Source: an uncultured Clostridia bacterium (GTDB lineage Bacteria > Bacillota > Clostridia > Christensenellales > Borkfalkiaceae). From it: a stretch of 17,011 nucleotides of DNA. The stretch's first letter is position 1. Each line of letters starts with the position of its first letter. Below, one piece after another: positions 6,661 to 13,500 of this stretch. The stretch is from assembly GCA_947176485.1 (NCBI GenBank), contig CAMWQS010000017.1, forward strand, positions 1 to 17,011, read 5' to 3'. The notes under the pieces were generated by a model, which had not been told where the DNA came from, searched no databases, and saw only the letters and a list, made by a program, of their open reading frames with translations. A program made the translations under genes and the position numbers.

Positions 6661-8175
6661 TTACAGTATTTCCAAATTCTTGTGGAAGGACTTTCTGAAC
6701 TCGTTTGCCGCCGCCATAGCGTTCTTTATTTCAAGAGTTGCATCGCCGTCAACTTCCGTCTTCATGATAACCGAGTCGCCGAGGATATCGCAATTTATAC
6801 TCTTAATCGTTCCCGCGTCAGCCCTGTCAAGGCTTTCGGCTATACGGAGCATAACGCCGAGCTTTTTGACGATTTCCAAATCGTCGTCCGAAATTATACC
6901 GCGGTATCTTGCCCAGTCGTAGGCGTTTATATCCTCTTTCTTGTGGCAGCACGCCGTGAACGCCGCAAGCACGATGTCCCTATGCGATACGCCGTAAAGC
7001 GTAGAGTTCATAATCATATACCAGCTGTGGCGCTGATGGTTGTAGTATTTTATGCGCATGCCGCAGTCGTGCAGCATAGCCGCAACCTTTAAAATTTTGA
7101 GGTATTGGCGGGGGAACTTGTGCAGCACCCTAAGCTGTTTAAAGAGCTGTATACTCAAATTTACTACGTGCTCAACGTGGTTTTCTTCGCAATCGTAATA
7201 CTTCACGAGGGTCGTAAGCGAATAGTTGAGAACGTCCGCAATGGGCTTTTCAACCGTCATGGGAAGGGCTTGGTTAAACATAATGCCTTCCCTCAAACCC
7301 GCGCCCGAGAAGGTGAACTCGTTCACGCCGATAAAGCTTACGAACGATTTGATAACCGCAAGCGCAGCGGGAAGAATATCCGCCCTTTCCGCGGAGAGCC
7401 CCTTGATTTTCTTCTTCTTGTCCAAATCGAGCACTTTTATCATGTCGTAAACGGGCGTAAAGTCCTCAACGGGCATTTTATAGTTGTGTACCGTATCTAA
7501 AGGGTACTTGTGAACCATTTTGGTTATTTTGAAAAGATTTCTGAACGACCCGCCCACGCCTATCATCTGAACGTCGGGGTCAAGCTCTTTAAGCCATTCG
7601 ATTTGATTTAACTGCCCGGTAACGTAATCTTCTATCTTTGCCGCTTGCTCCTCGGGCTTCAACCCTTCCTCGGCGAACAGTCCCGTAAGCGTTACCGCAC
7701 CGAAGGGCAAAGTGGTGTAGTTAAGCATATTTCTGCGGTTGTAGTAAACGATTTTGGTCGAGCCGCCACCAATTTCAAGCACGATACCTTTAGGTATGTC
7801 CATCGTGTTTATCACGCCGCGATAGACCAAAACCGCTTCTTCCTCGGCGGAAAGCACGCGAATTTTTATGCCGCAGGTGGCTTGAATTTCGTCAAGAAAG
7901 CTGCGCTGATTTTTAGCGCGGCGAACGGCAGCGGTTGCAACGGCAATAATCCTCGTAACACCGCTTGAATCGCAAAGCTTTTTGAACATTTTTAAAGTTT
8001 TGATGGTTTCCGCAACGCGTGCAGGCTTCAAAAAGCCGTCCCGCTCCATATCCTGACCTAAACGAACGCTTTCCTTCAGTTCGTCAACGACCATAAAATA
8101 ACCTTCCGCAAAAAGGTTAACGACAACTAATCTTGCAGAATTCGAGCCTAAATCTATGATGCCTATCTTTTCCAT
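6661..8175 (-). CDS. ppx: Ppx/GppA exopolyphosphatase with HD domain
   Basis: The product is 504 residues, the four-domain length of long Ppx/GppA proteins. The N-terminal actin-like phosphatase shows the phosphate-1 loop IDLGSNSARL (7-16), the acidic SAEEEA (109-114) with the presumed catalytic glutamate, the phosphate-2 EIGGGSTKIV (134-143) and GVGGSFRNL (206-214). The C-terminal part is HD-type, with H333/H336, the LHD pair at 368-370, histidines 380 and 383, and H411. Members split polyphosphate or pppGpp, so it may link phosphate storage with stringent response. No polyphosphate kinase lies nearby. The start is supported by GAGGTG at 8181-8186. It has its own promoter (8235-8263) and terminator (6609-6652). 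Confidence 0.9.
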   Translation of the reverse strand: MEKIGIIDLGSNSARLVVVNLFAEGYFMVVDELKESVRLGQDMERDGFLKPARVAETIKTLKMFKKLCDSSGVTRIIAVATAAVRRAKNQRSFLDEIQATCGIKIRVLSAEEEAVLVYRGVINTMDIPKGIVLEIGGGSTKIVYYNRRNMLNYTTLPFGAVTLTGLFAEEGLKPEEQAAKIEDYVTGQLNQIEWLKELDPDVQMIGVGGSFRNLFKITKMVHKYPLDTVHNYKMPVEDFTPVYDMIKVLDLDKKKKIKGLSAERADILPAALAVIKSFVSFIGVNEFTFSGAGLREGIMFNQALPMTVEKPIADVLNYSLTTLVKYYDCEENHVEHVVNLSIQLFKQLRVLHKFPRQYLKILKVAAMLHDCGMRIKYYNHQRHSWYMIMNSTLYGVSHRDIVLAAFTACCHKKEDINAYDWARYRGIISDDDLEIVKKLGVMLRIAESLDRADAGTIKSINCDILGDSVIMKTEVDGDATLEIKNAMAAANEFRKSFHKNLEIL

Positions 8176-8180
8176 AAAAA

Positions 8181-8204
8181 CACCTCGGGCAATAAATTTT
8201 GCCC
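8181..8204 (-). promoter_or_regulatory. hairpin touching the ppx ribosome binding site
   Basis: On the minus strand, GGGCAA (8204-8199) and TTGCCC (8192-8187) form a six-bp stem with a six-base loop. It is followed without a gap by the Shine-Dalgarno GAGGTG (8186-8181). The stem does not cover the site but abuts it, so it could influence ribosome access. Confidence 0.4.
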
Positions 8205-8234
8205 AGACCGAAATTAGAATTATTTCGCTAAACG

Positions 8235-8263
8235 ATTATACCATAATGTTTGAAATTTGTACA
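8235..8263 (-). promoter_or_regulatory. extended -10 promoter of the ppx gene
   Basis: On the minus strand, TGTACA (8263-8258), a 17-bp spacer ending in TGG, and a perfect TATAAT (8240-8235) make an extended -10 sigma-A promoter. The predicted start is near 8228, which gives a leader of about 53 nt. Confidence 0.75.
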
Positions 8264-8279
8264 TATTTTGCAAAAATTT

Positions 8280-8296
8280 TTGTGCAATATGCACAA
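8280..8296. promoter_or_regulatory. 17-bp palindrome upstream of the ppx promoter
   Basis: TTGTGCA-ATA-TGCACAA is a perfect 7-3-7 dyad centred at about -60 from the predicted ppx start. That position suits an activator. It could equally be a small hairpin ending the folBK transcript 30 bp downstream of its stop, because AAATTTTT follows on the minus strand. The half sites resemble Rex-type TTGTG/CACAA, but the spacing is one base short of that consensus. Confidence 0.4.
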
Positions 8297-8325
8297 CACA
8301 TTTGGCTTATGCCCAATAAAAAAAT

Positions 8326-9141
8326 CTAAATTTGTAAATCTTTGACTTTTTTATGCAGAACGGGGCAGACGAAATCGGGTGCGATTTCCTTTAACGGTTC
8401 AAGCACGAAAGCGCGTTTATAATACTCGGGATGGGGAATTTGCAAATCGTCGTCTTCAACGATCTTGCGGCCGAAAAAGATTATATCGATATCAAGCGTT
8501 CTGTCGCCCCAGTGAACGGTGCGCACCCTGCCGCACGCCGCCTCAATGCGATGAATTTCTTCAAGCAGCTGGCGGGGCGTATAGTAGGTTTCAATTTCAA
8601 CCGCGCAGTTTAAAAAGCCGTTTTTAGCAACACCGCCGTAGGGCTCGGTTTCGATATAGGAAGAAACCTTCTTCAAGCTTATGCCGCGTGTTTGGGACAG
8701 CATTTTCAAAGCCATATCGAAATAGTTCTTTCTGTCGCCCACGGACGCACCGAGGGAAAGCAAAACCCGCTCTTTTTCAGCAACGGCGGTAACGCCAACC
8801 GTATCGAATTTGTGCTTTACGGGTGCCTGAGGTTTATATACGGTAAGGCTGACTTTTTTAAGATTTAACCTCTCTAAAAGCGCGTAGACCCCCGAATATG
8901 CCAGAGTTTCGAGTAAATTATAAGATTTTTTAGTAGCCATTTCAACGAGAATATCGCACGCTTTGGCATAGTTTACCGTGGCGTTTAAATCGTCGCTAAT
9001 TGTCGCCGAATAAAAATCCGTATACAAATCCGCATCGAAAATAAAGGTCTGCTGGTTAGTCTTTTCTTCCGCAAGCACGCCGTGGCAAGCGCTTACCTCA
9101 AGCCCGCGAATTAAAATTACGTTGTTTTCTTCTTTAATCAT
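8326..9141 (-). CDS. folK: FolB-FolK fusion: dihydroneopterin aldolase and HPPK
   Basis: The product is 271 residues and carries two consecutive folate enzymes. Residues about 7-122 are dihydroneopterin aldolase: ACHGVLAEEK with the conserved glutamates, TVNYAKACDILVE, and the YKPQAPV segment with lysine 103. Residues about 126-271 are 6-hydroxymethyl-7,8-dihydropterin pyrophosphokinase: LSLGASVGDR, FLNCAVEIET, the metal-binding RTLDIDI (214-220, aspartates 217 and 219) and PHPEYYKRAFVLEPL. Together they turn dihydroneopterin into the pyrophosphorylated pterin that FolP uses. The start overlaps the folP stop by four bases (ATGA), and GAGGT lies nine bases upstream, so the two are translationally coupled. 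Fused FolBK is known in several bacteria, so the fusion is not unique. Confidence 0.93.
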   Translation of the reverse strand: MIKEENNVILIRGLEVSACHGVLAEEKTNQQTFIFDADLYTDFYSATISDDLNATVNYAKACDILVEMATKKSYNLLETLAYSGVYALLERLNLKKVSLTVYKPQAPVKHKFDTVGVTAVAEKERVLLSLGASVGDRKNYFDMALKMLSQTRGISLKKVSSYIETEPYGGVAKNGFLNCAVEIETYYTPRQLLEEIHRIEAACGRVRTVHWGDRTLDIDIIFFGRKIVEDDDLQIPHPEYYKRAFVLEPLKEIAPDFVCPVLHKKVKDLQI

Positions 9142-9914
9142 CTGCCGTATACCTCTTTTATTATTTCTACGTTTTCTTTTACGTCGTGAACCCGCACGAA
9201 AAGTACTCCCTTTTTTGCCGCAAGGCGGGTGCTTTCAAGCGTTTGCGGCAGTCTGTCCGCCGCATTACCGCCAAACATTGACTTTCTGCTTGCCCCCAAA
9301 AGCAACGGGTAGCCGAGTGAAGCAAGCCTGTCGTAGCCGTTTAAAAGCTCGAAGTTCTGCTCCTTTGATTTGGCAAAACCTATTCCGCCGTCAAGAATTA
9401 TCCTGTCTTTATCAATACCCGCGTTTAACGCCAAATTAACGCTTTTTTGCAAGAATTTTTCAATTGACCCCCACATATCACCCAACAAAGGCGTTTTAGC
9501 GTTGTGCATAATACAAACCGACGCGCCGAACTTTGCTATCGTTTCAGCCATGATTTCGTCGTGGGTGAGTCCCCAGATATCGTTAATCATATCCGCCCCC
9601 ATTGAAAGCGCGGCACGCGCAGTCTTTTCAAAGTAGGTGTCAACCGAGACTGGAATATCGAAATTTTCCTTAATGAGCGTCAACGGGCGTTGAAGGCGTG
9701 AAATTTCTTCGTCCGCGCTTACTTCGGTGTAGTTCGGTCGGGTGGACTGCGCGCCGAGGTCGATAACCGCCGCCCCGTCTTTTACTGCGCGCTCAACCGC
9801 AAAAAGGAGCTTGTCCGAAGAAACCCGGCTTTCCTTCCAAAAGCTGTCCGGCGTTAGGTTAATTATCGCCGTGACGTAAGTATAGTTTTCAAAATTGACT
9901 TTGCCGATTTTCAT
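9138..9914 (-). CDS. folP: dihydropteroate synthase
   Basis: The product is 258 residues, slightly short for FolP but with all signatures. These are INLTPDSF (18-25), DLGAQSTRPN (52-61), VSVDTY (89-94), NDIWG (111-115), IMHN (135-138), DGGIGFAKS (175-183), LLGASRKS (205-212) and RVHDV (241-245). It joins the pterin pyrophosphate to p-aminobenzoate and is the sulfonamide target. The usual DPG-GF-K reads DGGIGFAKS and STRPG reads STRPN. Both are conservative places to watch but do not remove known catalytic residues. One base separates it from folC and it overlaps folBK by four, so the operon is tight. Confidence 0.93.
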   Translation of the reverse strand: MKIGKVNFENYTYVTAIINLTPDSFWKESRVSSDKLLFAVERAVKDGAAVIDLGAQSTRPNYTEVSADEEISRLQRPLTLIKENFDIPVSVDTYFEKTARAALSMGADMINDIWGLTHDEIMAETIAKFGASVCIMHNAKTPLLGDMWGSIEKFLQKSVNLALNAGIDKDRIILDGGIGFAKSKEQNFELLNGYDRLASLGYPLLLGASRKSMFGGNAADRLPQTLESTRLAAKKGVLFVRVHDVKENVEIIKEVYGR

Positions 9915-9915
9915 T

Positions 9916-11061
9916 TCACTTATTTTCTATCCACCGTTTTGCCGCCCCCAGCAGCGTAAACGAGCCGCACACGACGGTAACTTCCCCGGTCGATTTTTCA
10001 AGTGCGGCGGTTAAATTTTCACATTCACCCGCATATATGCCGCAGTTTTCGCACTCTTTCTTCAATTTTTCCATATCCCTACTTCTCGGGCTGTCGCACG
10101 GAACGAGCGTTACCGAAGAAGCAAAGGTCTTTATAATTTCAAGGCTTTCACTTGCGTTTTTATCCGCCAAGCTACCGTAAATGACCTCAGCCTTGCCGAA
10201 TTTAGCCGTTACAAGCTCTGCAAGCGGGCCAAAAGCCGCAGGGTTGTGCGCCCCGTCAAGAACGTATGTCTTGCCGCCGTTTGCCGACAAAATTTCGCAT
10301 CTTCCGCCAAGAAACGCGCAATTGACCCCCATATATATTGAAGTTTCGTCCATTTTTAAAAGTTTTGCAACCTCGATTGCAAGCCCCGCGTTATACTTTT
10401 GCGCCTCGCCGTACATGGGCGGATTTTCATACTTTCCCGCAACAAGCGCACCCGCATTTTTAAAATATTCCAAAACTTCGGGCGGGTTGTAGCCGCTTAC
10501 AACCGTCGGGCAGTTCTTAATAATACCGGCCTTGTGCTCGCAAATTTCCGCAAGCGTATTACCGAGTATTGAAGTATGCTCCAACGCTATCGAAGTAATA
10601 ACGGCAGCTTCCTTTTTTGAAATTGCGTTAGTCGCGTCGTACGTGCCACCCAAGCCGCACTCCACCACTGCGTACTCGCACCCCGCAAGCGCAAAGGCGT
10701 ACAGCGCGCCCGCCGTTTCAACCTCGAATTGCGTTGCGCCTTCCGCGCACTTTAAAGCTTGGCCGAAGGCACGCGCATACAGCTTATTATCGACGGGCTT
10801 ACCGTCTACTCTGAACTGCTCCGAATAGTCGAACACCGCGGGGGAAGTGAACGTGCCGACCTTTTTACCGGCGGCAATGAGGATTTGGGTTAAATACTCC
10901 GCAACCGAGCCCTTTCCGTTCGTACCCGCAATATGTATGATTTTAAGTTTTTTATCGGGGCAGTCAAGCGCGTTCAAAATACTTACGGTGCGCTCGGTGC
11001 CGAAATCCATACCCCTTCCGCTAAGCGAAAAAACGGCGGATACAACTTCATTGTAAGTCAA
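9916..11061 (-). CDS. folC: folylpolyglutamate synthase / dihydrofolate synthase
   Basis: The product is 381 residues, shorter than the usual 420-430. It has the P-loop AGTNGKGSV (45-53), TFTSP (70-74), FEVETA (112-117), ECGLGGTYDATN (134-145), EHTSILG (161-167) with the KAGIIK lysine, and the DGAHNP motif of the C-terminal domain. Mur-ligase-like FolC adds glutamate to dihydropteroate or folate with ATP. I accept the TTG at 11061 as start because GAGGT lies at 11073-11069, about eight bases away. No in-frame ATG exists before the P-loop that would keep the N-terminal helix. It is the first gene of the folC-folP-folBK operon and lies below a promoter and a 279-bp element. No folE or pab gene is in view. 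Confidence 0.92.
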   Translation of the reverse strand: MTYNEVVSAVFSLSGRGMDFGTERTVSILNALDCPDKKLKIIHIAGTNGKGSVAEYLTQILIAAGKKVGTFTSPAVFDYSEQFRVDGKPVDNKLYARAFGQALKCAEGATQFEVETAGALYAFALAGCEYAVVECGLGGTYDATNAISKKEAAVITSIALEHTSILGNTLAEICEHKAGIIKNCPTVVSGYNPPEVLEYFKNAGALVAGKYENPPMYGEAQKYNAGLAIEVAKLLKMDETSIYMGVNCAFLGGRCEILSANGGKTYVLDGAHNPAAFGPLAELVTAKFGKAEVIYGSLADKNASESLEIIKTFASSVTLVPCDSPRSRDMEKLKKECENCGIYAGECENLTAALEKSTGEVTVVCGSFTLLGAAKRWIENK

Positions 11062-11079
11062 AAAATTTACCTCAAAACT

Positions 11080-11358
11080 TAGGCAAGCGGTTGTAAGTCA
11101 AATGAGCCTCAAACGCATCTTTTAAGTGCTTTTACCAAATAGCTCGTTTGGCGTATATTCGATACGCCGCAGTCGCTCTCCGCTAAAATCATCTCAAAAT
11201 CTAGCGTTTGAGGTGCTACGCAGTTTTAAGCGAGCAAATTTTAGCTAAAATAAGGAAAAGCCCGCAGTCAATCCACGGACGGATTGTCAAGGACTTTGAC
11301 GCAATATTAGTGGAAATTTGCCGCTTCAAACCTCTTATAATTTACAGCGGCTTGCCTA
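11080..11358 (-). repeat. 279-bp element with 9-bp terminal inverted repeats; repeat or structured leader
   Basis: TAGGCAAGC at 11080-11088 and its exact complement GCTTGCCTA at 11350-11358 bound this segment. Inside are many further pairs: GCCGCT/AGCGGC (11320-11325 with 11346-11351), a 10-bp perfect pair CCTCAAACGC/GCGTTTGAGG (11107-11116 with 11204-11213), CCAAA/TTTGG (11135-11151), a 7-bp GGCGTAT stem near 11150-11168, and two competing stems around 11269-11300. It fills most of the 364-bp gap before folC and carries no convincing gene. If transcribed from the promoter at 11363-11391, the two ends would close the leader RNA just before the folC ribosome binding site. Translated in several frames it gives peptide strings that I recall, without being able to check, from many gut-bacterial intergenic ORFs. 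That favours an interspersed repeat. Confidence 0.55.
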
Positions 11359-11362
11359 TCGA

Positions 11363-11391
11363 ATTATAGCACATATGGCCAAATAAAGCAA
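11363..11391 (-). promoter_or_regulatory. promoter of the folate operon
   Basis: On the minus strand, TTGCTT (11391-11386), a 17-bp spacer ending in TGC, and a perfect TATAAT (11368-11363) form an extended -10 sigma-A promoter. The expected start (about 11356) falls on the first bases of the inverted repeat bounding the element. The folC leader would be about 295 nt. Confidence 0.7.
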
Positions 11392-11425
11392 GAATATTGT
11401 AAATTATTTTGAGAATACTAATTTT

Positions 11426-12100
11426 ATGGCATTGATATTTATTCGCACTGCAATCATATTCGTAACGCTGCTTTTCGTTATGCGACTGATGGGCAAAAGC
11501 CAAATCGGCGAGATGCAGCCCTTCGAGTTCGTAATAAGCCTCGTTATTGCCGAGCTTGCGTGCATACCAATGGCGGATACTTCCATTCCTATATTATACG
11601 GAATTATCGCCATAATAACTATTTTCATACTACACCAAATAGTTTGGTTGTTCCAGCTTTGGTTTAAGCCCGTAAAGAACGTAATAAGCGGCAAGCCCTC
11701 CGTCGTAATAAACAAGAACGGCATTGACGAGTTCCAGTTGAAGAAGAACAACCTTGACGTTTCAGACCTTATTGAGAGTATGCGCGTTGCGGGGTACTTC
11801 AATCTTGACGACGTGTACTACGGGCTGTTTGAAGCAAACGGCTCGTTTTCGGCTCTTCCGAAAGAAGAAGTTACTTCCACCTCCCTGCCCCTTATTCTTA
11901 TCGACAGGGGCACGCCCGACAAAAAAAACCTTACGCGTTGCGGCTTTGACGACGAAAGACTTAATAAGCTTTTGAAAGAGCAGGGCGCAAAATTGAAGGA
12001 AGTCGTGGTTATGACGGTAAACGGCGAGGGACGGGCTTACTTCCAAAAGCGGGGCGAGAAGTACAAAATTTTACAGCTTGAGGTGAACGGAGAATGGTAA
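11426..12100 (+). CDS. DUF421 / YetF-like membrane protein
   Basis: The product is 224 residues. Three hydrophobic segments lie at about residues 2-18, 32-49 and 54-76. A cytoplasmic domain with the DUF421 pattern follows: GKSQIGEMQPFEFVISLVIAE in the membrane part, GKPSVVINKNG (about 93-103), DLIESMRVAGYFNLDDVYYGLFEANGSFS (about 112-142). YetF-family proteins are spore- or envelope-associated membrane proteins of unclear role. The start ATG has no evident Shine-Dalgarno, and AATACT ends six bases before it. The stop overlaps the start of the DUF4363-like gene by seven bases, a pairing that is common in Clostridia. Confidence 0.85.
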   Translation: MALIFIRTAIIFVTLLFVMRLMGKSQIGEMQPFEFVISLVIAELACIPMADTSIPILYGIIAIITIFILHQIVWLFQLWFKPVKNVISGKPSVVINKNGIDEFQLKKNNLDVSDLIESMRVAGYFNLDDVYYGLFEANGSFSALPKEEVTSTSLPLILIDRGTPDKKNLTRCGFDDERLNKLLKEQGAKLKEVVVMTVNGEGRAYFQKRGEKYKILQLEVNGEW

Positions 12101-12471
12101 AAGCGATTTGTTACACGGTTGCCGCCATCCTTCTTTGCATAGGGTTATTTATCTTTGCGGAGTGGTATTTGGGCAAACAGTTTGACGAGTTTTCCGCCGC
12201 GCTGGACAGCCTCTATACGAAAATCGAGGACGAAACGGCAACGGCTGAGGACGGCTACGCAGTAAGAACTCTTTGGGAAGACAAGAAGTCAAAGCTGCAG
12301 GTTTTGGTGCCGCACAACGATATATCTTACGTTGATTATTGGCTTAGCGAGGCTTGCGGGCTTTTGCATAACGGGCAATACGATTTGGCACTCGGGAAAA
12401 TCGAGGTACTGAAAGAAATTTCGAAAAACCTGCCCGACGCGTACAGTATTAAATTGGAAAATATCTTTTAA
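12094..12471 (+). CDS. DUF4363-like membrane-anchored protein
   Basis: The product is 125 residues with one N-terminal membrane segment (about 4-23). A helical extracytoplasmic domain follows, with a WEDKKSKLQVLVPHNDI stretch and a second helical pair (…EACGLLHNGQYDLALGKIEVLKEI…). This is the layout of DUF4363 proteins, which typically sit directly after DUF421 genes in spore-forming Clostridia. The seven-base overlap and an internal GGAG before the ATG indicate coupled translation. The function is unknown. A role with the DUF421 partner at the membrane is inferred from context only. Confidence 0.75.
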   Translation: MVKAICYTVAAILLCIGLFIFAEWYLGKQFDEFSAALDSLYTKIEDETATAEDGYAVRTLWEDKKSKLQVLVPHNDISYVDYWLSEACGLLHNGQYDLALGKIEVLKEISKNLPDAYSIKLENIF

Positions 12472-12474
12472 TAA

Positions 12475-12509
12475 AAAAGCCGCCGCGCAAAAATTGCGCG
12501 GCGGCTTTT
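12475..12509. terminator. strong bidirectional terminator
   Basis: A perfect 16-bp stem, AAAAGCCGCCGCGCAA (12475-12490) with its complement at 12494-12509, has a three-base loop. It is A-rich on one side and T-rich on the other. It separates the convergent DUF4363-like gene (plus) from the YlmC-like gene (minus). Confidence 0.93.
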
Positions 12510-12510
12510 G

Positions 12511-12855
12511 TTATTCGTATTCGTCATAGTTGCGTCTGTCGTGCCTTGGCGGAGGGCACGGCGGCGGGCAGTTATTGGGCGGACACGGCGGCGGACAATT
12601 TGGTTTAGGCGGGCGGTCCGGCTTATCATCACCGAACTTCACAAGCACGGCGTCCTTACCTATTTTCACCACTTGCTTAATAGGAATAAAGACCTCTTGC
12701 CTGGAAAAACGAAAGCCCTTGCAGCCCGTAACCGTAAAACCGAGAACGTCGTTTTCGGGAAAAGTGAAGCTTAAATCACACACCTTGCCCATATTCTTGC
12801 CGTCGTTTAAATTAATAACGTCCTTTTGTTTAAGGGCGGTAAAGTTAACTTCCAT
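12511..12855 (-). CDS. YlmC/YmxH-family PRC-barrel protein with Pro/Cys-rich tail
   Basis: The product is 114 residues. Residues about 5-76 fit the PRC-barrel of YlmC/YmxH sporulation proteins (LKQKDVINLNDGKNMGKVCDLSF, then VFIPIKQVVKIGKDAVLVKF). The family is usually only about 80-95 residues. Here a tail at 79-114 adds a repeated NCPPPCPP unit (86-93, then 95-102), four cysteines, and a charged HDRRNYDEYE end. In Bacillus the ylmC gene lies downstream of sigG, as here, and family members are expressed during sporulation. No Shine-Dalgarno is visible before the ATG, and the terminator of the upstream gene lies within the 51-bp gap. It probably needs its own promoter, or is expressed by read-through. 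Confidence 0.8.
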   Translation of the reverse strand: MEVNFTALKQKDVINLNDGKNMGKVCDLSFTFPENDVLGFTVTGCKGFRFSRQEVFIPIKQVVKIGKDAVLVKFGDDKPDRPPKPNCPPPCPPNNCPPPCPPPRHDRRNYDEYE

Positions 12856-12857
12856 AA

Positions 12858-12899
12858 TATAAAAATATGCACGAAGACTTTATAAATTGCCTTCGCGCA
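12858..12899 (-). terminator. terminator after the CvpA-like gene
   Basis: On the minus strand, TGCGCGAAG (12899-12891) and CTTCGTGCA (12876-12868) form a nine-bp stem with one G-U pair and a 14-nt loop. TATTTTTATATT follows. The tail of T residues runs into the start of the YlmC-like gene. Confidence 0.65.
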
Positions 12900-12906
12900 T
12901 TAAATT

Positions 12907-13482
12907 TTAAATTAATCCGGTTAAAACCGCCGCCGCAGTGCTTGCCTCGTCGGAGGGGCGCAAGAATTCGAAAAGTCTGTCAAGCCTTAACGCGCCGCCC
13001 GCCAAATACTCGCTGAAGTTATCCGCAGTCGGCCCGCCGACCCAGCCGATAAGGAAGAATACGAAGAACAGAATTAAAAGCAGTATCAAAAGGAAAAACA
13101 CGGCGCCCATTATTCTATTGATAATTCTTATAACCTTGTTTTCGCTTTGGGAGATGGCTTTGATTACTCTGACTATAATAAACCTTAATAGCCAAACGAC
13201 CACGAACATTATAACGTAATACAGAATAACTTGGATATTCAGCTTACCGAGGAATTGGCAGAACCAGTTTTCGTTTGCCATAATCGCTTCCTGAATTTTA
13301 TCCAAGAAGGGTTCGCAGGTTCCGTAAAACGCCGTGCCGATAAATACGCAAACGACTACGGAAATTATTATTCCGAAAATACCGGAAGTAAAAAATTTGA
13401 AAATTCCCCCGAAACCGAACAGCGCGCCAAGCACTAAACCGCCGATTATTATTCCGAGAAATATCCAATCAACAACTATCAT
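12907..13482 (-). CDS. CvpA-like multi-spanning membrane protein
   Basis: The product is 191 residues with four to five hydrophobic segments (about 3-21, 31-52, 81-103, 122-147). A short amphipathic C-terminal tail includes LRLDRLFEFLRPSDE. The opening VDWIFLGIIIGGLVLGALFGFGG resembles the G-rich first helix of CvpA-family (colicin V production) proteins, which sit in the cytoplasmic membrane. The remainder is too hydrophobic and low in motifs to be sure. AGGTG lies five bases before the ATG, and a good promoter (13501-13529) precedes it. It occupies the place between sigG and ylmC where Bacillus has ylmA and ylmB, so a sporulation role is possible but only inferred. Confidence 0.6.
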   Translation of the reverse strand: MIVVDWIFLGIIIGGLVLGALFGFGGIFKFFTSGIFGIIISVVVCVFIGTAFYGTCEPFLDKIQEAIMANENWFCQFLGKLNIQVILYYVIMFVVVWLLRFIIVRVIKAISQSENKVIRIINRIMGAVFFLLILLLILFFVFFLIGWVGGPTADNFSEYLAGGALRLDRLFEFLRPSDEASTAAAVLTGLI

Positions 13483-13500
13483 AGATACACCTATGCATTA

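Noticed and set aside
7105..7500. Plus-strand open frame of 131 codons inside ppx
   Set aside because: It is antisense to the well-supported Ppx/GppA coding sequence and has no ribosome binding site or recognisable domain.
11226..11336. 37-codon reading frame with TTG start and AAGAGG in the fol leader
   Set aside because: The spacing from AAGAGG to the TTG is only one or two bases, there is no ATG, and the segment shows better evidence of being a repeat or structured RNA.
12530..12862. Gly-rich open frame opposite the YlmC-like gene
   Set aside because: Its glycine repeats are just the complement of the proline codons in the YlmC tail.
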